A DNA stretch of 42,435 nucleotides from an uncultured Neomegalonema sp. (GTDB lineage Bacteria; Pseudomonadota; Alphaproteobacteria; Rhodobacterales; Rhodobacteraceae): positions 1 through 42,435 of the forward strand of contig CALFVD010000002.1 in the NCBI GenBank assembly GCA_937928005.1. Reading direction: 5' to 3'. Position numbers and translations under genes: made by a program. Of the stretch, positions 7,390 to 15,965 are shown in pieces. The notes under the pieces were generated by a model, which was not told the origin of the DNA, searched no databases, and saw only the letters and a list, made by a program, of their open reading frames with translations. Numbering within the stretch: position 1 is the first letter of the stretch; each line of letters opens with the position of its first letter.

Positions 7390-8292
7390 TTACGTTTTTG
7401 GCATCCGCTTTGTCAACTTCAGCAATTCGCGTACCTCGTCCGGCCCCATGATCTTCGCGCCCATGCCTTCGAGGATGGTTACGGCGCGTTCGACCAGTTG
7501 GGCATTGGTGGCGAGGACGCCTTTCGACAGATAGATATTGTCCTCCAAACCCACGCGGACATTACCGCCGTGTAGGGCCATAGCGGCGACATAAGGCAGC
7601 TCGTCGCGTCCGATGGAGAAGCCGGAATAAACCCAATCATCGGGAATTGCGCCGACCATCGCGCCCAAGGTCGCCATGTCATTCGGTGCGCCCCATGGGA
7701 TGCCCATGCAAAGCTGGACGAGGGCAGGGGCGTCGATCAGACCTTCGGCTGCGAGTTGCTTGGCCAGCCAAAGATGGCCGGTATCGAAGGCTTCGATTTC
7801 GGGTTTAACGCCCAAACCCCGCATCCCGGCGGCCATGGCGCGTAGCATGGCGGGAGTGTTGGTCATCACGTAATCACCCTCGCCAAAGTTCATCGTGCCG
7901 CAATCGAGGGTGCAGATTTCGGGCAAGCATTCGGCGATATGGGCGAGGCGCTCGGTGGCCCCGGCCATATCGGTGCCCGCCTCGTCCACGGGCAAGGGGC
8001 GCTCGACGGAGCCGAGGGTGAGGTCGCCGCCCATACCTGCGGTCAAGTTGAGCACGACATCGGTATCGGATGCGCGAATACGGTCGGTGACTTCGCGGAA
8101 CAGGGCAACATCACGGGAGGGCGCGCCGGTCTTAACGTCACGCACATGACAATGCACGATGGCCGCGCCCGCTTTGGCCGCCTCAATGGCGCTTTCGGCG
8201 ATTTGTTCGGGGGTAATGGGGACGAGGTGGGATTTGCCGGTGGTGTCGCCGGAGCCGGTAATAGCGGCGGTGATGAAGACGTTGCGGTTCAT
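7390..8292 (-). CDS. BKACE-family (DUF849) beta-keto acid cleavage enzyme, probable dehydrocarnitine cleavage enzyme
   Basis: The 300-residue TIM-barrel enzyme belongs to the DUF849/BKACE family. The zinc ligands are in place: H47 and H49 in VHCHVRD and E250 in VGLEDN. BKACE enzymes condense a beta-keto acid with acetyl-CoA and release acetoacetate plus a new CoA ester. With dehydrocarnitine the products are acetoacetate and betainyl-CoA, which fits the dehydrogenase-thioesterase fusion encoded downstream. The ATG at 8292 has AGGAG about 9 bases upstream and is preferred over 8313. It is the first gene of the minus-strand block. The toxin-antitoxin pair separates it from the SDR. Confidence 0.85.
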   Translation of the reverse strand: MNRNVFITAAITGSGDTTGKSHLVPITPEQIAESAIEAAKAGAAIVHCHVRDVKTGAPSRDVALFREVTDRIRASDTDVVLNLTAGMGGDLTLGSVERPLPVDEAGTDMAGATERLAHIAECLPEICTLDCGTMNFGEGDYVMTNTPAMLRAMAAGMRGLGVKPEIEAFDTGHLWLAKQLAAEGLIDAPALVQLCMGIPWGAPNDMATLGAMVGAIPDDWVYSGFSIGRDELPYVAAMALHGGNVRVGLEDNIYLSKGVLATNAQLVERAVTILEGMGAKIMGPDEVRELLKLTKRMPKT

Positions 8293-8407
8293 TTGGTGCG
8301 GCTCCTTGCGCATATCGTTTGGTGCAGGTTTGCGCGGGGATTGATATGGGGCAATGGTTTTTTGTGGCCAAGATGCATAGCCTCGGCTTTGTGCTAGGCT
8401 TGAATGT

Positions 8408-8501
8408 TAAAGCGAATTGCGATTATCCTGAATCACGAAGCGCCATGTTTTGCGCGGCACTTGGCGCGAAACATGGCTCAGGTTTATCGCAATTCGCTAT
8501 A
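8408..8501 (+). repeat. 94-bp palindromic (MITE-like) element, copy 1
   Basis: The element runs from TAAAGCG to CGCTATA. Its outer arms AGCGAATTGCGAT and ATCGCAATTCGCT are perfectly complementary over 13 bp, and an inner stem pairs CCATGTTTTGCGC with GCGCGAAACATGG around a short loop. The left side carries an unpaired insert (ATCACGAAGCG). The same sequence recurs at 29449-29526 and, inverted, at 40628-40721, with a diverged copy at 8969-9062. The element has no coding capacity. TA at each end would suit a mariner/IS630-type target duplication, but that is inference. Confidence 0.85.
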
Positions 8502-8541
8502 AGCGTGCCCGATCTTCCAGACCTCGCATCGAATCCAGGGA

Positions 8542-8874
8542 TTATTCCGTCGCCCAAACCGCCATTTCGGTGCCGCCCGGCTCGGTGAATTGGAAACGGC
8601 GACCACCGGGGAAAGCAAAGACGTCCTTGGTGATGACCGCGCCCGCGTCTGTGACGGATTTTAGGGCGGCGTCGAGATCGTCGGTCTTGAGCACAACCAA
8701 GGGCGCACGGTGAGGGGCGCGTTCGATGCCGCCGCCGGTGCCAGCGCCCTGAATATCACGGTAATCGGGGCCATATTCCTCGAAGGACCAACCAAAAGCG
8801 GCGGCGAAGAAAGCCTGCGTATCTTCGAGTTTGGGGGAGGCAAATTCGATATAGTCGATGGGGAGTTTGATCAT
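8542..8874 (-). CDS. VOC-family (glyoxalase-like) protein
   Basis: The 110-residue single-domain protein has the beta-alpha-beta-beta-beta repeat of the vicinal oxygen chelate superfamily (IDYIEFASPKLEDTQAFFAAAFGW, of which the first strand and 'FF..FGW' helix are typical, then RFQFTEPGGTEMAVW). The usual first metal histidine is replaced (YIEF), so it may not be a classical metal-dependent glyoxalase; many such small VOC proteins have no known substrate. It stands alone between copies 1 and 4 of the 94-bp element, which lie in inverse orientation on its two sides. Confidence 0.75.
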   Translation of the reverse strand: MIKLPIDYIEFASPKLEDTQAFFAAAFGWSFEEYGPDYRDIQGAGTGGGIERAPHRAPLVVLKTDDLDAALKSVTDAGAVITKDVFAFPGGRRFQFTEPGGTEMAVWATE

Positions 8875-8968
8875 GGCGTGGCTCCGGTACGGGGTTACAG
8901 CGACTTGCGCAAATTACGATGGCAGGTGAGGGTATCGGTAAATCATATCTCGGAAAATTGGTTTTTCC

Positions 8969-9062
8969 TACAGCACGTTACGACAGGCCTGAACCATATT
9001 TCGCGCCGAGAACCGCGCGAAATATGGCAACGAGTAACTCACAGCAAGCGCCCACACCAACA
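8969..9062 (-). repeat. Diverged copy of the 94-bp palindromic element, copy 4
   Basis: It starts at TACAGC and aligns base for base in spacing with copy 3 (40628 onward) through the CCTGA block and the central hairpin. The hairpin CCATATTTCGCG (8993-9004) pairs perfectly with CGCGAAATATGG (9016-9027). Relative to the other copies a G-C pair has become A-T on both sides of the stem and a mispair has been repaired, so pairing is kept while sequence changes. The right arm after 9028 is hard to align, so that boundary is approximate. Confidence 0.6.
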
Positions 9063-9108
9063 CCCCCGCCGACTCCGGCAGGGCACCATTCCAAAAACAT
9101 CGCGCCCT

Positions 9109-9765
9109 TCAAGACGTATCAGGCGCCTCCAGCGCCATCAGCGCCAATTCCTGACAATCCGCCAACACCTCATCCACCGCGCGCCGCCCTTTTGAGCGAT
9201 ACCCCGGCGGGCGGCCAGGCCGCATGGGCCTTTGCCATTTTGAGCGGCCCCGCGCCAATATCCGCGCCAGCCGTCGCGCCTGTTTCGGCAAATCCTCCAG
9301 CGCCGCCAGCAACGCCTGCAATCGGCGGCATAACCGCCCCGCATCGACCATATCATCGGGCGAGGGCGCTTGCCGCGCGGGTGGCATCACGTCGTATTCG
9401 TCAAAACCCCGGATATTCGGTCCAAATCCAGCCACCCGCTTTTTCTTCGGATCGACATTCAGGCGCGTATCGAACAGCGGAAAACTCGGCACCCGCTCGC
9501 CCGATCCGCGCGGTACGGCCCCGGATGGTGCAGCACGCGGCGCGCGGGGGACAACCCGTATTCCCCATGCCGCCATGACGATCAACCGCCGCACAGCCGA
9601 TTCCGCCGCCCGTAACACATCGAGAATCGCTAGATGCACCCGGCGCGGCAGGGTCGCCACGACCACACCACCAACCATTCCGGCCATGACGAGCAGCGCC
9701 GCCACGATCCGCAAAAGCTCGGCATGATGCCGCTCAACCGCCGCTGTCCAGAACTCCCGATTCAT
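9109..9765 (-). CDS. Membrane-anchored unknown protein under a LexA-type box
   Basis: The 218-residue protein has an N-terminal transmembrane helix (about residues 17-40, LLRIVAALLVMAGMVGGVVV), possibly re-entering near 55-72. A proline/arginine-rich linker follows, and then a soluble C-terminal region with the conserved-looking block FDTRLNVDPKKK and FGPNIRGF. I know no function. The C-terminus is rich in Arg and Leu and likely helical. The ATG at 9765 has GAGGAT just upstream. A minus-strand TTGACA followed by a GTTC-N7-GTTC repeat (9780-9794) lies just before the gene, so SOS control is likely. A 219-aa ORF on the other strand over the same region is taken as its shadow. Confidence 0.7.
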   Translation of the reverse strand: MNREFWTAAVERHHAELLRIVAALLVMAGMVGGVVVATLPRRVHLAILDVLRAAESAVRRLIVMAAWGIRVVPRAPRAAPSGAVPRGSGERVPSFPLFDTRLNVDPKKKRVAGFGPNIRGFDEYDVMPPARQAPSPDDMVDAGRLCRRLQALLAALEDLPKQARRLARILARGRSKWQRPMRPGRPPGYRSKGRRAVDEVLADCQELALMALEAPDTS

Positions 9766-9779
9766 CTCATCCTCAACGT

Positions 9780-9794
9780 GAACAATATGCGAAC
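9780..9794 (-). promoter_or_regulatory. LexA-type SOS box (GTTC-N7-GTTC)
   Basis: On the plus strand the site reads GAACAATATGCGAAC, i.e. two direct GAAC units separated by exactly 7 bases, the LexA recognition form established for Alphaproteobacteria. It starts 15 bp upstream of the ATG at 9765. On the minus strand TTGACA (9822-9827) stands about 18 bp before a weak -10 next to the box, so a bound repressor would cover the promoter. The arrangement is seen in sequence; LexA binding is inferred. Confidence 0.7.
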
Positions 9795-9945
9795 ATAGAA
9801 TTGCATATAATCCCGTTTGTCAACACCGCGCGCTGGTCGAAATTTGGTCTATGCTGGCATTTTGTCGGCATCGGTTCTTATTGGGTCGCCAAAGCCCTGC
9901 AACGCTACCCCTCAATGCGGAACGTTAATTTTATGCAGGTACTCC

Positions 9946-10866
9946 ATGGCGATTAATGCGCAAAGCTTGCCCAGCCAGCAGGATCAAACGGCGCAGGGTA
10001 TCGGTATCATATTGATATCGGTTATGATGATGGCCTTCGCTGATGCAGTCGTAAAGCTCGTCAGCGCCGACCTGACCGTTTGGCAGGTATTCTTTGCACG
10101 GGCGCTTTTCGGCCTTCCCGTCCTCTTTGCCCTCGCCCGTATTCAAAAAACCGGCCTTGCGCCTCAAAACCTGCAATGGGCTTTGGTGCGCAGCGTTTTA
10201 CTGCTGCTATGCTGGCTCGCGCTTTATACGTCCTTTACCGTTCTCACGCTTTCGGTGGCGGCGGTGGCCGTCTACACCAACCCGATTATTACCACGCTCC
10301 TATCGGCGGCGCTGATTGGTGAGCGTGTCACCGGGCGGCAATGGATCGGGGTTTTTATTGGGTTTTTAGGCGTGATTGCGATCATAAAGCCCGGTACGCA
10401 GGCGTTTTCGTGGTACGTCCTGCTTCCTTTGCTTGCCGCCGCGCTCTATTCCCTCGCGATGATCATCACGCGCAGCAAATGCCGAAACGAAGCCTCCCTT
10501 GGCCTCGCATTCACATTGCAAAGCCTGTTTCTTGCCACGGGCGGCCTCGCCATCATCTTGCTATCAACCATTGATTTGAGCGCGGAAACAAAAACTGCCT
10601 TCCCTTTCCTCCTCGGCGATTGGACACCGATGGCATCGCGCGAATGGGGGTTGATGGCCTTGCTTGGGCTTTTATCTGCTGCTTATTTCATGGGCGTCGC
10701 CCGCGCTTATCAAATCGCCCCGCCACAGATCATTGGCACATTTGACTACGCTTACCTGCTCTCTGCCGCCCTATGGGGCTATCTCTTCTTCGCGGAGGCA
10801 CCCGATGCCCTGACGCTGATAGGGATGATCCTGATAACGCTAGCGGGTGTGTTGGTCGCATCGTAA
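9946..10866 (+). CDS. EamA/DMT-family transporter
   Basis: The 306-residue integral membrane protein has about ten hydrophobic helices in two EamA repeats (about residues 15-145 and 160-300). The repeat signatures include ADAVVKLVSADLTVWQVFFAR at the first helix pair and the end-of-repeat block TNPIITTLLSAALIGERVTG. DMT transporters move varied small metabolites, and the substrate cannot be predicted here. The ATG at 9946 (AGGT upstream) gives a normal length and a short polar N-terminus; the in-frame TTG at 9817 is rejected. It stands alone between the SOS-boxed gene and ctaD. Confidence 0.9.
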   Translation: MAINAQSLPSQQDQTAQGIGIILISVMMMAFADAVVKLVSADLTVWQVFFARALFGLPVLFALARIQKTGLAPQNLQWALVRSVLLLLCWLALYTSFTVLTLSVAAVAVYTNPIITTLLSAALIGERVTGRQWIGVFIGFLGVIAIIKPGTQAFSWYVLLPLLAAALYSLAMIITRSKCRNEASLGLAFTLQSLFLATGGLAIILLSTIDLSAETKTAFPFLLGDWTPMASREWGLMALLGLLSAAYFMGVARAYQIAPPQIIGTFDYAYLLSAALWGYLFFAEAPDALTLIGMILITLAGVLVAS

Positions 10867-11043
10867 CCCAAAATGCTTGGCCAAGACGCATAAGGCCACA
10901 TACCCCCTCCCGCATCGCGAAAACCGCCCCGCGCGACCATATCGCCGCATTGTCATTCGGCGTGCGGTAGGCTAGTTCTGCCAAATCGACGAGTCTGCGG
11001 TGGACGGGCGTGCAGCCATCCACCGGCATCAGGGAGCATCTGC
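10867..11043. other. Intergenic leader before ctaD
   Basis: This 177-bp non-coding stretch holds a possible stem-loop, GGTGGA (10996-11001) with TCCACC (11018-11023), just ahead of the ctaD ribosome site AGGGAG. Nothing else is recognised. Confidence 0.3.
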
Positions 11044-12675
11044 ATGACTGAAGTGAGTGCCGGACACGGCCACGCCCATGACGACGGACACGAACAGCCG
11101 AGGTTCTTCACTCGCTGGTTCTGTTCGACGAACCACAAAGATATCGGGATCATGTATCTCTGGATCGCCGGTTTCTTCGGGCTGATCGCGATTATCTTCT
11201 CGATGATCATGCGCCTTGAGCTGATGTATCCGGGCGTCCAGTGGATGACCGGCCCCGATGGCGAACCAAATGGCCAATACTGGAACGTGGCGATTACGGC
11301 GCATGGCATCCTAATGATGTTCTTCGTGCTGATCCCCGGCCTGTTTGGCGGTTTCGGTAACTTCTTCATGCCGCTTCAGATTGGCGCGCCAGATATGGCG
11401 TTTCCGCGCCTGAACAACCTGTCGCTCTGGCTCTTTACCGCTGGGGGTACGCTGGCCGTTATGTCCGTCTTTGTCGGAGATGGGGCAGGGGTCGGCTGGG
11501 TCTTATATGCGCCCTTATCGACCACGAATACCGCCGGGAACATGTCCGTCGATATCGCGATATTTGCGGTCCACCTATCGGGTGCTTCCTCTATTCTTGG
11601 CGCGATTAACATCATCACGACCTTCCTGAACATGCGCGCGCCGGGCATGACGCTGTTCCGCGTGCCGCTATTTGCATGGTCGATCTTCGTAACTGCCTTC
11701 CTCATCCTGCTGGCCCTTCCGGTTCTCGCCGGTGCCATCACGATGCTCCTGACCGACCGTAACTTCGGCACGTCGTTCTTCGATCCTGCGGGTGGTGGTG
11801 ATCCGATCCTCTACCAACACCTGCTGTGGTTCTTTGGGCACCCGGAAGTCTACATCATCATCGTGCCTGCCTTCGGCATCGTCAGCCACGTTATCGCGAC
11901 CTTCTCGAACAAGCCTGTCTTTGGCTATCTCGGCATGGTCTGGGCGATGATTGGCATCGGGCTACTCGGCTTCGTCGTTTGGGCACACCATATGTACACC
12001 TCCGGCATCAGCGCGGATACGCAGGCGTACTTCATGCTCGCGACGATGGTGATCGCGGTGCCAACCGGCATCAAGATCTTCTCGTGGATCGCGACCATGT
12101 GGGGCGGGTCTATTCGCTTCGAGACACCGATGCTCTTCGCTATCGGCTTCATCTTCCTCTTCACCCTTGGCGGCGTGACCGGCATTGTCCTGTCGCAGGC
12201 GGGTGTGGACCGGGCATTGCACGACACGTATTACGTCGTGGCGCACTTCCACTACGTCATGTCGATTGGTGCAGCGATGGGCCTGTTTGCGGGCATGTAT
12301 TATTGGCTCGGTAAGATGTGTGGTCGCCAATATCCAGAGTTCTGGGGCAAGGTGCATTTCTGGTCGATGTTCGTCGGCGTGAACATCACCTTCTTCCCGC
12401 AACACTTCCTCGGCTTTGCCGGTATGCCCCGCCGTTACATGGACTATAACGAGGCATTCGCAGGTTGGAACTGGTGGTCCTCCATCGGCGCGTTCTTGTC
12501 GGGTGCTTCCTTCCTATTGTTCATCGGTATTGTCTTCTGGACCCTGCTGCGCGGTGCGAAAGTGGCCGATAACCCTTGGGGCGAAGGTGCCGATACCCTC
12601 GAATGGACCCTGCCTTCGCCGCCCCCGGCGCACACCTTCGAGGTGCTGCCCGTGATCCGCGACGGCGGACACTGA
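11044..12675 (+). CDS. ctaD: Cytochrome c oxidase subunit I (aa3 type)
   Basis: The 543-residue heme-copper oxidase catalytic subunit has all metal ligands: low-spin heme a H87 and H403, heme a3 H401, and CuB H266, H315 and H316. The cross-linked tyrosine is Y270 (HPEVY). HPEVY with its glutamate, the D-pathway aspartate in PDMAFPR, and a K-pathway lysine at 344 (TGIKIFSW) mark an A1-type proton-pumping oxidase. The N-terminal histidine-rich segment is short and cytoplasmic. ctaC, ctaB, ctaG and ctaE are not adjacent. An isolated ctaD is also known in Paracoccus- and Rhodobacter-like bacteria. A DUF2244 gene follows after only 13 bp and may be co-transcribed. Confidence 0.98.
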   Translation: MTEVSAGHGHAHDDGHEQPRFFTRWFCSTNHKDIGIMYLWIAGFFGLIAIIFSMIMRLELMYPGVQWMTGPDGEPNGQYWNVAITAHGILMMFFVLIPGLFGGFGNFFMPLQIGAPDMAFPRLNNLSLWLFTAGGTLAVMSVFVGDGAGVGWVLYAPLSTTNTAGNMSVDIAIFAVHLSGASSILGAINIITTFLNMRAPGMTLFRVPLFAWSIFVTAFLILLALPVLAGAITMLLTDRNFGTSFFDPAGGGDPILYQHLLWFFGHPEVYIIIVPAFGIVSHVIATFSNKPVFGYLGMVWAMIGIGLLGFVVWAHHMYTSGISADTQAYFMLATMVIAVPTGIKIFSWIATMWGGSIRFETPMLFAIGFIFLFTLGGVTGIVLSQAGVDRALHDTYYVVAHFHYVMSIGAAMGLFAGMYYWLGKMCGRQYPEFWGKVHFWSMFVGVNITFFPQHFLGFAGMPRRYMDYNEAFAGWNWWSSIGAFLSGASFLLFIGIVFWTLLRGAKVADNPWGEGADTLEWTLPSPPPAHTFEVLPVIRDGGH

Positions 12676-12688
12676 CGGAACCGCACCA

Positions 12689-13249
12689 TTGGCTCCGTTT
12701 GATAGAGATGACAGTGTGGCCGGAGAGAAATCTTCGGCCACGACTGTTTCGGGCGCATCGCTGGCATGGCAGGTCGTGTTATGGCCCCACCGCTCGCTCT
12801 CGCCGCGTGGCCTGCGCATATTCCTTACCATGCTGGGTTCGGCCTTCGCCTTCTTTGGCGCGCTAACCTTCCTCGCGCCAACCCCTTACGAGATCGACTG
12901 GACGTCGCATTTCGCTGTCGTCGCCATCGTGCTCGGCTTTATGCTCGGCGTTTTCCTGCTGGTCTGGGGGCTTTTCCTGCGCAACTACCGCGATGCCCGT
13001 TACCACGAGCGCATTGCCATTGAAGACAAGATGTTGGTGATCGAGGCGAACCATCCCCGTCGTCCGTCCAAACGCTGGGAGTTCCGCCCCTACTGGACCA
13101 ATGTGCGTACCCGCACGACCCGCCATGTCGAAAATCAGCTTTTGCTCTCCTGTTCAGGTAAGATCGTCGCCATCGGCGCGTTCCTGACCCCCGAAGAACG
13201 CGCGACCCTCGCCATCGAGATCGAGGACGCCATCGCCCGGTTTGCGTGA
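12689..13249 (+). CDS. DUF2244 integral membrane protein
   Basis: The protein is about 186 residues. After a polar N-terminus it has the block VVLWPHRSLSPRGLRIF and two transmembrane helices (about residues 43-63 and 74-97), followed by a cytosolic domain containing RWEFRPYWTNVR. This layout is that of DUF2244 proteins, common in Alphaproteobacteria and of unknown function. Its position 13 bp after ctaD suggests co-expression with the oxidase. The start is uncertain: the first codon used here is TTG, and a GTG at 12716 is an alternative that would keep both helices. Confidence 0.75.
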   Translation: MAPFDRDDSVAGEKSSATTVSGASLAWQVVLWPHRSLSPRGLRIFLTMLGSAFAFFGALTFLAPTPYEIDWTSHFAVVAIVLGFMLGVFLLVWGLFLRNYRDARYHERIAIEDKMLVIEANHPRRPSKRWEFRPYWTNVRTRTTRHVENQLLLSCSGKIVAIGAFLTPEERATLAIEIEDAIARFA

Positions 13250-13314
13250 CATATTGCCAATTCGATACCTGTTCCCTAGGGAAAGGGCGTCGTTCGTCGT
13301 AAGGGGGTGGTTAA

Positions 13315-14685
13315 ATGTCCGAGTCGCAGCCCGATGCTACCGACCCCCTAGAATCCGAAGCCATTCTCGCCTCGCGCGTCTTCGATGCCCTCGCCAATGG
13401 CGACCGCCTTGCTCTTTTGGCGGCCATTGCGGAGTCCCATCCCGCCGATGTGGCGGATGTGCTGGAGCAGATCTCCCCCGCCGCCCGCGAGGAATTCGTC
13501 CGCCTCGCCGCCGATGACTTCCCCGCCGATGTCCTGCCGGAGCTAGAGGAGGGGCTACGCGATGATATTGTAAAGCTGGTTGCCCCCGAATACCTCGCCG
13601 AAGCCGTGGGCGAGATGGAGAGCGACGACGCCGTTTATCTCGTCGAAAATCTCGATGAAGACCTCAAGCGCGAGGTTCTTGACACCCTTCCCATTGCCGA
13701 CCGCATCGGCATCGAACGGTCGCTGGAATACCCAGAGGATTCCGCCGGGCGCCTAATGCAGCGCGATGTCGTCGCCGTGCCGCCTTTCTGGAATGTCGGC
13801 CAGACCATCGACATGATCCGCTCGCGCGATGATCTACCCGAAGATTTCTACGAGATCGTCGTGATCGACCCCGCCTATAAGCCGCTCGGTTCCGTCTCGC
13901 TATCTCGCCTGCTCGGCACACGCCGCCCGGTGATGATGGAGGCGATTATGAAGGATGATTTCCGCTCTCTCAGTGTCGAAGACCCGCCAGAAGAGATCGG
14001 ATACGCCTTCAACCAATATCACCTCGTCTCCGCCCCTGTGGTCGATGCCAATGGCCGCCTCATGGGCGTTATCACCATTGATGACGCGATGCAGGTATTG
14101 GACGAGGAAACTGAGGAAGACTTGTTGCGTCTTGGCGGTGTCGGTGACGAAGAACTGAGTGATACGGTGCTTGAGATCGCGCGCCAGCGCTTGCCATGGC
14201 TGGCCGTCAATCTCATCACCGCCGTTCTCGCATCCCTCGTAATTGCGCAGTTTGACAAGGTGATTGAGAGCATTGTCGCGCTTGCCATCCTGATGACAAT
14301 CGTTGCTTCGATGGGCGGCAATGCGGGCACCCAGACCTTGACCGTCGCCGTCCGTGCGTTGGCCACTAAAGACCTGACCACCACCAATGCGATGCGCATT
14401 ATCGGGCGCGAAGGGCTGGTTGGTGTGCTCAACGGCGTGGTTTTCGCCGTGGTCATGGGCGGGCTGACATGGGCCTATTACGGCGACCCGGCCTTGGGGG
14501 CCGTGTTGGGCGCCGCCATGATCATCAATATGGTCGTCGCCGCCCTTGCGGGGATCATGATCCCGATAGGCTTGGAAAAAGTCGGCGCAGACCCTGCGCT
14601 GGCCTCAGCAGTCTTCGTCACCACCGTCACCGATGTCGTCGGCTTCATGGCCTTTCTGGGACTGGCAGCGGCGATTTTATTGTGA
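13315..14685 (+). CDS. mgtE: Magnesium transporter MgtE
   Basis: The 456-residue Mg2+ channel has the N-terminal superhelical domain (LAAIAESHPADVADVLEQ), two CBS domains (about residues 140-260, with SAGRLMQRDVVAVPP and APVVDANGRLMGVITIDDAM) and five C-terminal transmembrane helices. The pore signature 'ASMGGNAGTQTLTVAVRALA' is intact around residues 323-342. The cytosolic domains are known to sense Mg2+ and gate the pore. The ATG at 13315 has a strong purine-rich ribosome site. It converges with the secretion-like gene set that ends at 14686. Confidence 0.95.
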   Translation: MSESQPDATDPLESEAILASRVFDALANGDRLALLAAIAESHPADVADVLEQISPAAREEFVRLAADDFPADVLPELEEGLRDDIVKLVAPEYLAEAVGEMESDDAVYLVENLDEDLKREVLDTLPIADRIGIERSLEYPEDSAGRLMQRDVVAVPPFWNVGQTIDMIRSRDDLPEDFYEIVVIDPAYKPLGSVSLSRLLGTRRPVMMEAIMKDDFRSLSVEDPPEEIGYAFNQYHLVSAPVVDANGRLMGVITIDDAMQVLDEETEEDLLRLGGVGDEELSDTVLEIARQRLPWLAVNLITAVLASLVIAQFDKVIESIVALAILMTIVASMGGNAGTQTLTVAVRALATKDLTTTNAMRIIGREGLVGVLNGVVFAVVMGGLTWAYYGDPALGAVLGAAMIINMVVAALAGIMIPIGLEKVGADPALASAVFVTTVTDVVGFMAFLGLAAAILL

Positions 14686-15420
14686 TCAATACCCCGGCAT
14701 TTCCAGCCTCAGTGGCGGACTGCCCCGCCCTTGTACGATGATCGACGCGGCGTTGATCTGCAACACCTGAAACCCCTCGATCACGCCCCCCGTTCCCGTT
14801 GAGACGATGCGTCCGTTTGGCAATGCCACATGTGCCCGGCCACCCGTCTGTGGATTAGGAAACACCCCGCGTAAGGTCAGCGGAAACCGTTGATCGCGTA
14901 TCGCCTGCGCTTGCTGGGTGGGTTGTGGTTGCGGTGTTGGCGGCGCATAGGCTGGTGCGGGTGGCGCAATGGGGCGTTTTTCGACCTGCGGCGCAGGCGG
15001 CGGCGGGGATTGCGGTAAGGGCGGCGCTATCGACTGCTGCCGTGGCGTGATCGGCGGGGCAGGGCGGTATGTGACCTGTGGCTCTACGAATCCTCGCCTG
15101 ACTTGGCGCGGCGCATCCTCCACTGGTGTCAATTCGACGGGTGGTGCAATCCGCGCTTTCGACAGCCGCCGAAGGCTCGCCATATCGGCGGGGGCCGTTG
15201 CGCTGAACAAATCGCGTGTCTCTAATAGGGCAACGGCTTGATCCAGCGCATCGCTATTGTCCGGGCGGCGCGGCAAGACGGGTAATGACCCGGTATTCCC
15301 TCGCGCCCGATCCGCTTCCTTCGGATTAGCCAATGTCGGCGCATTAGCCAGCGCCCATAGCGCGGTCAGCGCCAGCAGCGATAGCGCCGCCAAAAGGGCA
15401 TATCCCAAATCACGCTTCAT
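14686..15420 (-). CDS. Type II secretion-like inner-membrane protein, GspC/GspN type
   Basis: The 244-residue protein has one N-terminal transmembrane helix (residues 7-27), a long periplasmic Pro/Gln-rich linker (about 105-185) and a compact C-terminal domain beginning FPLTLRGVFPNPQTGGRAHVA. This C-terminal pattern, with GVIEGFQVLQINAASIIVQ, matches the homology-region fold of GspC/PilP-like clamp proteins. It is the last gene of a three-gene set with the L-like and M-like genes upstream, overlapping the M gene by 4 bp. It could equally be called GspN by order. Confidence in the exact subunit is moderate. Confidence 0.6.
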   Translation of the reverse strand: MKRDLGYALLAALSLLALTALWALANAPTLANPKEADRARGNTGSLPVLPRRPDNSDALDQAVALLETRDLFSATAPADMASLRRLSKARIAPPVELTPVEDAPRQVRRGFVEPQVTYRPAPPITPRQQSIAPPLPQSPPPPAPQVEKRPIAPPAPAYAPPTPQPQPTQQAQAIRDQRFPLTLRGVFPNPQTGGRAHVALPNGRIVSTGTGGVIEGFQVLQINAASIIVQGRGSPPLRLEMPGY

Positions 15421-15965
15421 AGCCCCTGCTCCATTAACCGCTGCATCTGTCCATCCAGTTTTAGCCGTACGATCTGCGGATTACGCTGCGACAGCGAAAA
15501 GGCGCTAACCAGTGTGAAGGGCGGTGCATCCTCTAAAATCGCGAGAAACAGCGCCAGCCGATTACGCGGAAGATGCGCATCCAGCGATAGCGTCACCGTC
15601 TCAACCTGCGCCCGTTTCACGTCGCCGGTCGTTGCCTCGAATTTGTTGAGTGTTCCGCCATTTTGCTCGATCAATTTCGAGATATGCGCGCGGGCGGCGA
15701 CCAGCGCATCCTCGCTCGTCATCGCCTCCAGAAACCCCGCATCAGGCCCGCGCGAAAAGATTGTCCAGCGGTCGGTGGCATTCTTGATGCGTACGAAAGA
15801 TTGCTGCGACGCGCTGATTGTCTCCACCTTCGCCCGGTTTTCGCGGATGGTCCGCCCGCTCTCGGTCCAGTGCATCACCCCCGGTATGATAATCGATGCT
15901 AGGCCCACCGCCACGATTGCGAAGAGTAAAAGCAATGCTGCCGCCGTGCTGCGCGCCGCCTTCAT
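15417..15965 (-). CDS. Type II secretion-like protein, GspM/PilO type
   Basis: The 182-residue bitopic protein has an N-terminal transmembrane helix (about residues 8-30), a periplasmic coiled-coil segment (about 35-100) and a ferredoxin-like C-terminal domain (VETVTLSLDAHLPRNRLALFLAILEDAPP, cut here to the conserved strand-helix feel). GspM and PilO share this architecture and pair with GspL/PilN in the inner-membrane platform. Start and stop overlap the neighbouring genes by 4 bp on both sides, so the three are translated as a unit. Confidence 0.65.
   Translation of the reverse strand: MKAARSTAAALLLLFAIVAVGLASIIIPGVMHWTESGRTIRENRAKVETISASQQSFVRIKNATDRWTIFSRGPDAGFLEAMTSEDALVAARAHISKLIEQNGGTLNKFEATTGDVKRAQVETVTLSLDAHLPRNRLALFLAILEDAPPFTLVSAFSLSQRNPQIVRLKLDGQMQRLMEQGL

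Noticed and set aside
8919-9578. 219-codon plus-strand ORF rich in Pro, Ala and Arg
   Set aside because: It overlaps the better minus-strand gene 9109-9765, which has a ribosome site, a promoter, a membrane helix and a LexA-type box. The plus-strand product is low-complexity and looks like an antisense shadow of a GC-rich gene.
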